The notes beneath the pieces were generated by a model. It worked only from the letters and a program-made list of their open reading frames with translations, was not told where the DNA came from and searched no databases. Below, piece after piece: positions 45,191 to 52,677 of a stretch of DNA of 64,000 nucleotides. Made by a program: the position numbers and the translations under genes. Position 1 is the stretch's first letter; each line of letters begins with the position of its first letter. This DNA is from Citreimonas salinaria (GTDB lineage Bacteria; Pseudomonadota; Alphaproteobacteria; Rhodobacterales; Rhodobacteraceae), in the NCBI RefSeq assembly GCF_900107235.1, contig NZ_FNPF01000018.1, positions 1-64,000 on the forward strand. The letters are read 5' to 3'.

Positions 45191-45507
45191 GTCAAAACTC
45201 CTTTTTCCGAGGCAATTTCGGCCAGCTCGACCTGTGCTCTGCCGCAAAACGAAACAGCGGCCGCCGAGCGCGTTTTCCGCGCACTGACAAGCAGTTGCAG
45301 CGTCAGCGGGGAAAGCGGTCCCTCGCCATCCAGAGTCACGCGGACAGTGCCGGCGCCGACTGCGTGCAGCGTTTGCACAAGGTCCGCATGCACCGCGCCG
45401 ACGGTGGTCGGATCAAGGCTCGCCGGGACATTGAAGGTAATTCGGTGCAGGGTCGGTTCGGTCGTCACTTCGCTCTCCGCTATCGTTGGCCGGACCATAG
45501 GATCCAA
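45187..45507 (-). CDS. STAS-domain protein, first gene of the chemotaxis operon
   Basis: A protein of up to 106 residues with a STAS-like layout: ITFNVPASLDPTTVGAVHAD, GAGTVRVTLDGEGPLSPLTL and AAAVSFCGRAQVELAEIA. STAS domains switch partners in anti-sigma systems and are also found as small components in some chemotaxis operons. The classic phosphorylated Ser is not evident. The start may be 45507, an ATG at 45498, or a GTG at 45465. It overlaps cheY by four bases. Confidence 0.65.
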   Translation of the reverse strand: MDPMVRPTIAESEVTTEPTLHRITFNVPASLDPTTVGAVHADLVQTLHAVGAGTVRVTLDGEGPLSPLTLQLLVSARKTRSAAAVSFCGRAQVELAEIASEKGVLT

Positions 45508-45636
45508 ATCCCAAACAGCGGCTTAAGCGGCGTCGCCTGGCGTCACGCGGAAAGGGATCTTTCCCTCGAATTGTCCACTTAACCGACCGGTAATCCGTCG
45601 GCCTCTACCCAAGCATTCATCGTGGGGAGGCGAAGC

Positions 45637-47313
45637 ATGCCCAAAGAGTGTGAACACGGCGACCGTCAGGTCCTCGACGGTGTCGCGGTGGACGTGATGG
45701 AGCGTTTCGAAGACGGGCTTGGGCATCTGTCCCGGGTCCGCATGGGCGCTCGGGCCCTGGGCGAAACCGTCGAGAGCTTGTTGGCCCTGACCGAGGATCG
45801 GCACGACGGCGATGCCAAGGCCGAAGATCCGCTGGTGCAGTTCCTCACGCACGCGCGCGTGATCCTCGACCGCTCGGGCGAGACCGCGCGGCTGCTGTCC
45901 GAGCCGTCGTTTTCCGAGACGCTCGCGCAGATGGACTCGGATCTGCGTCAGTTGCGCGACCGCGCGACCGAGCTGCGCTCGGTGACCTACCTGACCAAGA
46001 TCGTCTGCGCCGAGAACACCATCGAAAACGCGCGCCTCGACCCCTTCATCCGCACGCTTGAACAACGCTCGGTCGAACTGCGCGAGATTTCGGGCGATGC
46101 CATCCACGCCTCGTCCGCGATCAGGATCGCCAGCGGCGAGGCCGCGGCCAAGCTGTCGTCGCTTGGAGCCACGTTCGGCGAACTGGTCCAAACCGCGCAA
46201 GGCGCGGCCACCGAGATCGGTACGCTGGCCGAAGGGCACGCGCGACACATCGCGGTGGTCCGCGACAACAGCCGGCAGTTGGCCGAGGACATCGGCGGCG
46301 CGGTGACGCGACTGATCGACTGCCTGCAATTTCCCGACGCGTTCTCGCAGCGCCGCGAACACGTGGTCGCGATCATCGCGGCGCGCGACGCGACGACGGA
46401 CGCGGCCGAAAGGCACGCCTTGGGCCGAATCGCGGCGGCACAGCTGGCCTCGATGGGCGAGGCGCTGGTCAGGGTAACGCAGGACGCGCAGGCGGCCCTG
46501 TCGATGGTGACGGCCAGCGTGGATGCCTGCGACCTGTCTGGCGGTGCCGCGCACGGCGGCCCGTCGGCGCAATGGCTGCAGGCGGCGCATCGCGGCAACG
46601 GCCTGATGCGGGAGGCCGCGGATGCGGGCCGGTCCAGACTCGACGCCTCGCTTGCCCTTGTCGACGGCGTGCTTGGGCACATCGCCGCTGCGATAGCCGG
46701 CCTTGAGGCCTCGGTCGATCTGAACGGCAGTCTCGAGAACTCGGCCCGTAACGCGGCGATTTCGGCCAGCCGCGCGGGGGATTCGGGCTCGGCGCTTCAT
46801 GTTCTTTCGCAGAACGTCCACCAAGTGGTGCTTGCCACGACCACGCTGACCGAGCGGTTGGCCAAGGCGCTGCAGCGCGTGCACCGCGTATCGGACGATC
46901 TCAAGGGCGCCGGCCTGCGCGAGGAACTTGAAACCCTGGATCGCATCCAGTCCGGAGCGAAGGCGATGGCCGAAACCCAGAAGCACATGCTGCACAGGCT
47001 GGGGGGACAGCAATTAGATCTGTCCCGGCAGGCGAGCGAAATCCGTCACGCGGCCGAAAGCGCAAGCGCCGCCTTCAGGACGGCCGCACAAGAGGCACCG
47101 CGGCTGGAAATGATCGCCGCGCAGCAGGAACAGGTGCTGAACCTAGGCGAAGCCGACGCCGGCGTCGATCTGTCCTGGGTCGAGGCATTGTACACGATGG
47201 AGGAGGAGCGCAGCGTGCACCGCGCGCTATATCCCGCCAGTGCGTCTGCCGCCATGGGCGCCTCGGCCGTGGCCGAGGAGGCCGACGACGACCTGGATGG
47301 CTTCCTGATGTGA
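45637..47313 (+). CDS. divergent coiled-coil chemotaxis-associated protein
   Basis: A 558-residue soluble, almost fully helical protein with long heptad-like stretches and no membrane segment or HAMP domain. The receptor hairpin tip is not present. A segment LQFPDAFSQRREHV (about residue 230) resembles the LQFxDxxxQRxEH pattern seen in chemotaxis phosphatase-like and receptor-like helices. An acidic tail (EEADDDLDGFLM) ends the protein. The ATG at 45637 follows GGGGAGG. It is divergent from the chemotaxis operon across about 130 bases, so co-regulation is likely. The function is not known. Confidence 0.7.
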   Translation: MPKECEHGDRQVLDGVAVDVMERFEDGLGHLSRVRMGARALGETVESLLALTEDRHDGDAKAEDPLVQFLTHARVILDRSGETARLLSEPSFSETLAQMDSDLRQLRDRATELRSVTYLTKIVCAENTIENARLDPFIRTLEQRSVELREISGDAIHASSAIRIASGEAAAKLSSLGATFGELVQTAQGAATEIGTLAEGHARHIAVVRDNSRQLAEDIGGAVTRLIDCLQFPDAFSQRREHVVAIIAARDATTDAAERHALGRIAAAQLASMGEALVRVTQDAQAALSMVTASVDACDLSGGAAHGGPSAQWLQAAHRGNGLMREAADAGRSRLDASLALVDGVLGHIAAAIAGLEASVDLNGSLENSARNAAISASRAGDSGSALHVLSQNVHQVVLATTTLTERLAKALQRVHRVSDDLKGAGLREELETLDRIQSGAKAMAETQKHMLHRLGGQQLDLSRQASEIRHAAESASAAFRTAAQEAPRLEMIAAQQEQVLNLGEADAGVDLSWVEALYTMEEERSVHRALYPASASAAMGASAVAEEADDDLDGFLM

Positions 47314-47383
47314 CGCGGGTCCTCCGGGACCGAACGCCTCCGGCGCCTTCGCGATACCCAGGATACTCGGGCATTGTCTTTTC

Positions 47384-47398
47384 TGACTGAATCGGTCA
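47384..47398. promoter_or_regulatory. RirA-type iron box upstream of the imelysin operon
   Basis: TGACTGAATCGGTCA is a perfect TGA-N9-TCA match, within TCTGACTGAATCGGTCAG. It lies about 150 bases before the first imelysin gene and resembles the sites before hemP and hmuS. Confidence 0.7.
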
Positions 47399-47549
47399 GT
47401 TAAAGGCACGGCGTCGCACGCCCGCGCGCGAGGACAGCCAATGGTTCGCCACCCGCCAGTTTCCCGTGCCTGCCGCGGCGCGCACCGCCCGGGCGTGTGC
47501 GATTCCGGCTCGGCGTGATGCGCATCACACAAACGGACGAGGGAACGAC

Positions 47550-48815
47550 ATGATGATCCGCACTCTACTTGCCACCACGGCCATGACCGCCGGGCTTGCC
47601 GGCGCGGCGGGGGCGCAGACGACGCCAGAGGTGCTCGAAACCTACGCGGACATTGCCGCCGCGAAATACGAGGACAGCGCCATCGCCGCGCGCCGCCTGC
47701 AGGACGCCGTGGCGGCGCTGCTCGCGACGCCGTCGGCCCGGACGCTTCAGGCGGCGCGCGACGCCTGGCTCGAGGCGCGCGTTCCGTACCAGCAGACCGA
47801 GGTGTACCGGTTCGGCAACCCGATCGTCGACGACTGGGAGGGCAAGGTGAACGCCTGGCCGCTGGACGAGGGGCTGATCGACTACGTCGAAGGCGACTAT
47901 GCCGGACCCACCGACGAGAACCAGCTGGCCGCGCTCAACGTGATCGCCAACCCCGAGTTCAGCCTGTCGGGCCAGACGATCGACGCGTCCGAGATCACGC
48001 CGGCCCTGCTCGAGGAAGAACTGCACGAGGTCGACGGGATCGAGGCGAACGTCGCCACCGGCTACCACGCGATCGAGTTCCTGCTCTGGGGCCAGGACCT
48101 CAACGGGCATGGCGACGGCGCCGGCAGCCGCCCCTGGACCGACTACGCCCAGGGCGACGACTGCACCAACGGCAATTGCGACCGCCGCGCCGAGTACCTG
48201 CAGGCCGCGACCGACCTGCTGGTGTCCGACCTGGAATGGATGGCGGCGCAATGGGCCGAGGGCGGCGAGGCGCGCACCGGGATCATGGCCGACGAGAAGG
48301 CCGGCCTGTCTGCCATGCTGACCGGCATGGGGTCGCTGTCCTACGGCGAATTGGCGGGCGAGCGGATGCGCCTGGGCCTGATGCTGAACGATCCCGAGGA
48401 AGAGCACGACTGCTTCTCCGACAACACCCACAACAGCCACTACTACGACGGCATGGGCGTGCGGAACGTCTACATGGGCGGTTACGTCCGGATCGACGGC
48501 TCGCTGGTCTCCGGGCCGGGGCTGGGCGACCTGGTGGCGGCCAACGACCAGGCGCTCGACGCCGAAATGCAGGCGCGGCTGGACGACACGATGACGGCGC
48601 TGGGCCGGATCAAGACCGCCGCCGAGGCGGGCCTTGCCTACGACCAGATGCTCGCACGCGGCAACGAGGGCGGCGAGATGCTGATCATGGGCGGCGTCGA
48701 TTCGCTGATCGCGCAGACCCGCACGATCGAACGGATCGTCGCCGCGCTCGACCTCGGCGGGATCGAGATCGAGGGCTCGGACAGCCTTGACGATCCGTCT
48801 GCCGTCTTCCAGTGA
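47550..48815 (+). CDS. imelysin family iron-regulated protein
   Basis: A 421-residue exported protein with a signal peptide (ending AGAAGA-QT). It has the imelysin (insulin-cleaving metalloproteinase/EfeO-like) fold with the GxHxxE motif in GYHAIEFLLWG (about residues 171-181). Other family segments are EVYRFGNPIVDDWEGKVNAW and SGPGLGDLV. Members are iron-regulated periplasmic proteins thought to bind iron rather than act as peptidases. It is first in a four-gene operon under an iron box. The second of two adjacent ATGs (47553) is an alternative start. Confidence 0.9.
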   Translation: MMIRTLLATTAMTAGLAGAAGAQTTPEVLETYADIAAAKYEDSAIAARRLQDAVAALLATPSARTLQAARDAWLEARVPYQQTEVYRFGNPIVDDWEGKVNAWPLDEGLIDYVEGDYAGPTDENQLAALNVIANPEFSLSGQTIDASEITPALLEEELHEVDGIEANVATGYHAIEFLLWGQDLNGHGDGAGSRPWTDYAQGDDCTNGNCDRRAEYLQAATDLLVSDLEWMAAQWAEGGEARTGIMADEKAGLSAMLTGMGSLSYGELAGERMRLGLMLNDPEEEHDCFSDNTHNSHYYDGMGVRNVYMGGYVRIDGSLVSGPGLGDLVAANDQALDAEMQARLDDTMTALGRIKTAAEAGLAYDQMLARGNEGGEMLIMGGVDSLIAQTRTIERIVAALDLGGIEIEGSDSLDDPSAVFQ

Positions 48816-48871
48816 CACCCGGTCCGGGGGCGCGGTCGATCCGCGCCCTCGGCTCGGCTGAAGGATCTCCG

Positions 48872-50428
48872 ATGATGCGCGTCTTCTTCGCCCTGCTGTC
48901 CTGTGCCGCCGCGCTGGTCGTCCCGGTCCTCGGCCTTGCCACGCAACCCGATCCGGTGACCTCCGACAGCCTGAGCGACGTGCACCTGAACGTGGTCCCC
49001 CGCACGGATGACGAGCGCGGGCGGGTCGCCAAGATCACCGCGCTGCCCACCGAATTCGACACCGCCTGGCCGTTCGAGGAGAACGCCGGTGGCGCCCAGA
49101 CCGTGCGGGCACGGAACACGGCCGACGCCTTCTCGCAGCCCGCGGCCAATCTCAACTTCGCGCAGGAACTCGACTTCAAGGTCGGCAACGGGATGTTCCG
49201 CCGGATCTGGGTCTCGGCGCCGGCCTCGACGCTGGCCTCGGACGGGCTGGGGCCGCTGTTCAACGCGCGGTCCTGCCAGCGCTGCCACCTCAAGGACGGG
49301 CGCGGCCATCCGCCCGAAGGCCCCGACGACACCGCTGTATCGATGTTCCTGCGAGTGTCGATTCCCGCGCCGGAACCGGTCGACATCCAGCGCTACATCG
49401 CTGGCACCCATGCCACGGCGCCCGATCCGACCTACGGCACCCAGTTGCAGGATTTCAGCCTGCCGGGCCAAGCGCCCGAATACCGCCTGCAGATCGACTA
49501 CGACGAGGTCGAGGTGCCCCTGTCCGGCGGCGAGACGGCGACCCTGCGCCGACCGACCTATACCGCGGCCGACCTGGGCTACGGCCCGCTGCACCCGGGC
49601 GCGATGCTCAGCCCGCGCATAGCTCCCCAGATGATCGGCATGGGCCTGCTCGAGGCGATCCCGGCCGAGGAGATCCTGGCCCGCGTTGATCCGGACGATG
49701 CGGACGGCGACGGCATTTCGGGTAAGCCCCAGATCGTCTGGTCCGACGCGCACGACGCGCCCATGCTGGGCCGCTTCGGCCACAAGGCGGGCAACCCGAC
49801 GGTGCTGGAACAGACGGCCAGCGCCTTCGCCGGCGATATCGGCATCTCGAACCCGCTCCACACCGCCGGGTCGGGCGAATGCACCGATCTGCAGACCGAC
49901 TGCACCGCCGCTCTGCACGGCGGAGATCCCGAACAGGGCGGGTTCGAGATCGATCAGGTGGGGCTCGACCTCGTCAGCTTCTACAGCCGCACGCTTGCCG
50001 TGCCCGCCCGCCGCGACGTGGACGCCCCGCAGGTTCTGCACGGACGCCAGGTGTTCTTCGACAGCGGCTGTGCCGCCTGCCACCAGCCGAACCACGTCAC
50101 GCACCGGCTGGAGGGCGAGGACCCGGCCAGCTTCCAGCTGATCTGGCCCTACACGGACATGCTGCTGCACGACATGGGGCCGGGCCTGGCCGACAACCGG
50201 CCAGAGGGCCGCGCCGACGGACAGGAATGGCGCACCGCGCCGCTCTGGGGGATCGGCCTGACCAAAACGGTCTCGGGGCATACGCAATTCCTGCACGACG
50301 GCCGCGCGCGCTCGCTGCTCGAGGCGGTGCTGTGGCACGGCGGCGAGGCGCAGGCCGCCCGCGACATTGTGGTCGCCATGCCGCCCGAGGACCGCGTCGC
50401 GCTGATCCGCTTCCTGGAGAGCCTATGA
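48872..50428 (+). CDS. di-heme oxidoreductase (DUF1111, peroxidase-like)
   Basis: A 518-residue exported c-type cytochrome of the DUF1111/thiol-oxidoreductase group, related to di-heme peroxidases. A signal peptide covers about residues 1-23. Two heme sites: CQRCH near residue 134 and CAACH near 400. Other segments are GLGPLFNARS and LWGIGLTKTVSGHTQFLHDG. It probably passes electrons in the periplasm, perhaps oxidising iron for the imelysin partners, but this is inferred. It lies 56 bases after the first imelysin gene and overlaps the second by four bases. Confidence 0.9.
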   Translation: MMRVFFALLSCAAALVVPVLGLATQPDPVTSDSLSDVHLNVVPRTDDERGRVAKITALPTEFDTAWPFEENAGGAQTVRARNTADAFSQPAANLNFAQELDFKVGNGMFRRIWVSAPASTLASDGLGPLFNARSCQRCHLKDGRGHPPEGPDDTAVSMFLRVSIPAPEPVDIQRYIAGTHATAPDPTYGTQLQDFSLPGQAPEYRLQIDYDEVEVPLSGGETATLRRPTYTAADLGYGPLHPGAMLSPRIAPQMIGMGLLEAIPAEEILARVDPDDADGDGISGKPQIVWSDAHDAPMLGRFGHKAGNPTVLEQTASAFAGDIGISNPLHTAGSGECTDLQTDCTAALHGGDPEQGGFEIDQVGLDLVSFYSRTLAVPARRDVDAPQVLHGRQVFFDSGCAACHQPNHVTHRLEGEDPASFQLIWPYTDMLLHDMGPGLADNRPEGRADGQEWRTAPLWGIGLTKTVSGHTQFLHDGRARSLLEAVLWHGGEAQAARDIVVAMPPEDRVALIRFLESL

Positions 50429-51423
50429 AACCGTTCCGCACCGCCGCCCTTGCCCTGTGCCTCGCGGCGCCCGCCGCCGCCGGCGTCGACGAGGCGATCG
50501 ACCGCCACGTCCTGCCCGGCCTGGCCGCCTTCGCGGCCGCGACCGAAACCCTTGCGCAGAACGCGGAGGCGGATTGCCGCCCCGAGGCGCTGCAACCCGC
50601 GTTCCAGGCGGCGTTCGACGCCTGGATGCGCGTCGCCGACCTGCGGCTCGGCCCGTCCGAGACCGGCGCGCTGTCGATCGCGTTCTGGCCCGACGCCCGC
50701 GGTTTCACGCCGCGCACGCTGTCGGGCCTGATCGCCGATCAGGATCCTGTCGCCCGCGACGCCGCGGCCTATGCCGAGGTGTCCATCGCCGCGCGCGGGC
50801 TCTTCGCGCTGGAAATGCTGCTCTACGACGAGGCCTTCGCCGGCTACGACGCTGAGAGCTACACCTGCGCCCTGGTCACCACCGTCGCGCGTGATCTGGA
50901 CGGGCAGGCCGACGCGCTCGTCACGGTCTGGGCGCAGGACTACGCCGATACGCTGCGCAGCGCGGGCGAGCCGGGCAACGCCACCTTCCTGACGGAAGAC
51001 GAGGCGATCCGCGCGCTCTACACGCAGATCCTCTCCGGCCTCCAATTCACCGCCGACCAGCGGCTCGGCGCTCCGATGGGCACGCTCGACCGCCCCCGCC
51101 CCGCACGGGCCGAGGCGCGCCGCTCGGCCCGCAGCCTGCGCAACGTCGTCCTGGCGGCCGAGGCGGCGCATGACCTCGCCGCCGCCCTGGCAGAGGGCCT
51201 GACGGATGGCGATCTGCCGCAGACCGCGGCCGCGATGGAGCGCGTGCGCGCGGCCGCGCAGGCCGTCGACGACCCCGCCTTCCAGGACGTGACCGACCCG
51301 CAGGCCCGCCTGCACGCCGAGGTGCTGCAACAGGCCGTGCGCGGCCTGCGCGACGCCATCGGGGCCGAGCTCGGGGCGCCGCTCGGCATCGCGCCAGGCT
51401 TCAACTCGCAGGACGGAGACTGA
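50425..51423 (+). CDS. second imelysin family protein
   Basis: A 332-residue exported protein with a signal peptide (ending AAPAAA-GV). It has the imelysin fold: FDAWMRVADLRLGPSETGAL, RDAAAYAEVSIAARGLFALE and LSGLQFTADQRLGAPMG. The usual GxHxxE motif is changed: the corresponding stretch reads GLFALE, with Phe for His. So one metal ligand appears to be missing. It is coupled to the di-heme gene by an ATGA overlap. The pairing of a canonical and a variant imelysin in one operon is typical of this gene cluster type. Confidence 0.87.
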   Translation: MKPFRTAALALCLAAPAAAGVDEAIDRHVLPGLAAFAAATETLAQNAEADCRPEALQPAFQAAFDAWMRVADLRLGPSETGALSIAFWPDARGFTPRTLSGLIADQDPVARDAAAYAEVSIAARGLFALEMLLYDEAFAGYDAESYTCALVTTVARDLDGQADALVTVWAQDYADTLRSAGEPGNATFLTEDEAIRALYTQILSGLQFTADQRLGAPMGTLDRPRPARAEARRSARSLRNVVLAAEAAHDLAAALAEGLTDGDLPQTAAAMERVRAAAQAVDDPAFQDVTDPQARLHAEVLQQAVRGLRDAIGAELGAPLGIAPGFNSQDGD

Positions 51424-51425
51424 TC

Positions 51426-52496
51426 ATGACCACCCGCCGCGGCTTTCTCGCCTCGCTGCTGGCCGTCGGGGCCGCGCCGCGGCTGGGCTGGGCCGAAGCG
51501 GGCGATCCGTCCTACATCGCCGCCGCGCGCGACGCGGCCGGCGGCTTCGCGCTCTACGGGCTCGACGGTTCGGGCGGCGTCACCTTCCGCGTACCGCTGC
51601 CCGCGCGCGGCCATGCCGGCGCCGGCCATCCGGCACGGGCCGAGGCTGTTGCCTTCGCGCGCCGGCCCGGCGCGTTCGCGCTGGTCATCGACTGCGCGCG
51701 CGGCATGGTGCTCCACCGCCTGACGCCGCCCGCCAACCGGCACTTCAACGGCCACGGCGTCTTTGCCCGCTCGGGCACGCGGCTGTTCACCAGCGAGCAG
51801 GCCGGCGACACCAGCGCGGGCGTCATCGGGATCTGGGACGCCGAGGCCGGCTATGCCCGCATAGGCGAAATGCCGACCGGCGGCATCGGCCCGCACGACC
51901 TGCGGCTGATGCCGGACGGCGGAACGCTGGTCGTCGCCAATGGCGGGATCGCCACCGACCCGACCGACCGGACCAAGCTCAACATCCCCACGATGCGGCC
52001 AGGCCTCGCCTACCTCGACCTCGACGGCACGATCCTCGACCAGATCGAGCTGACGCCCGACCTGCACCGGAACTCGATCCGGCACCTCGCGGTGCGCGGG
52101 GACGGTCTGGTCGGCTTCGCGATGCAGTGGCAGGGAGAGACGGGCGCCGCGATGCCGCTGCTGGGTCTGCACCGGCGCGGCGCGGCGCCCGTGCTGGCCA
52201 CCGCGCCACTGGCCGACGAGTTGGCGATGGACGGCTATGCCGGCAGCGTCGCCTTCGACGGCGGGGGCGCCGAGCTGGCGATCACCTCGCCGCGCGGCGG
52301 GCGGCTGCACCGGTTCTCGGACCAGGGCCGCTTTCTGGGCGTGGTGTCGCGCGCGGATGTCTGCGGGCTGGCGCCGGACGCCGCCGGCTATCTCGCCAGC
52401 GACGGGCTGGGCGGTCTGATCTCGGTCGAGGGCGGACGGCCGGCCCCGCTGGCGCGGCTCGACTGCGCCTGGGACAATCACATCGTCGCGCTGTAG
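51426..52496 (+). CDS. DUF1513 family exported protein
   Basis: A 356-residue protein with a Tat-style signal (TTRRGFLASLLAVGAAP). The body is a beta-propeller-like DUF1513 domain, with repeats such as RHFNGHGVFARSGTRLFTSE, GGIGPHDLRLMPDGGTLVVA and GYAGSVAFDGGGAELAITSP. Function unknown; the family commonly follows imelysin and di-heme genes. It begins two bases after the second imelysin stop and ends 7 bases from the convergent ccoS. Confidence 0.88.
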   Translation: MTTRRGFLASLLAVGAAPRLGWAEAGDPSYIAAARDAAGGFALYGLDGSGGVTFRVPLPARGHAGAGHPARAEAVAFARRPGAFALVIDCARGMVLHRLTPPANRHFNGHGVFARSGTRLFTSEQAGDTSAGVIGIWDAEAGYARIGEMPTGGIGPHDLRLMPDGGTLVVANGGIATDPTDRTKLNIPTMRPGLAYLDLDGTILDQIELTPDLHRNSIRHLAVRGDGLVGFAMQWQGETGAAMPLLGLHRRGAAPVLATAPLADELAMDGYAGSVAFDGGGAELAITSPRGGRLHRFSDQGRFLGVVSRADVCGLAPDAAGYLASDGLGGLISVEGGRPAPLARLDCAWDNHIVAL

Positions 52497-52503
52497 CGCG
52501 CCC

Positions 52504-52677
52504 TCAGGATCGCGTCCCGGGCGGGCAGGGCGCGTCGTCGTGCTCGGGCGACAGCGCGCGGGCCTGGTCGCCGGCCGGGTCGTCGTATTGTCCCGACCGG
52601 ATCGTCCAGACGAAGGTGGCAAGCCCCGCCAGCCCCATCAGAAGCGACACGGGTATGAGGATGACCAGAACGTTCAT
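52504..52677 (-). CDS. ccoS: cbb3 oxidase maturation protein CcoS
   Basis: A 57-residue protein with one N-terminal membrane helix (VLVILIPVSLLMGLAGLATF) and a polar tail containing the family segment RSGQYDDPAGD. CcoS is needed to place cofactors in cbb3 oxidase. It is the last gene of ccoGHIS and overlaps ccoI by four bases. Confidence 0.92.
   Translation of the reverse strand: MNVLVILIPVSLLMGLAGLATFVWTIRSGQYDDPAGDQARALSPEHDDAPCPPGTRS

Noticed and set aside
45549-45564. Short inverted repeat GGAAAG-N4-CTTTCC between the STAS and coiled-coil genes
   Set aside because: Only six-base arms and no match to a known site; too weak to list as an operator.
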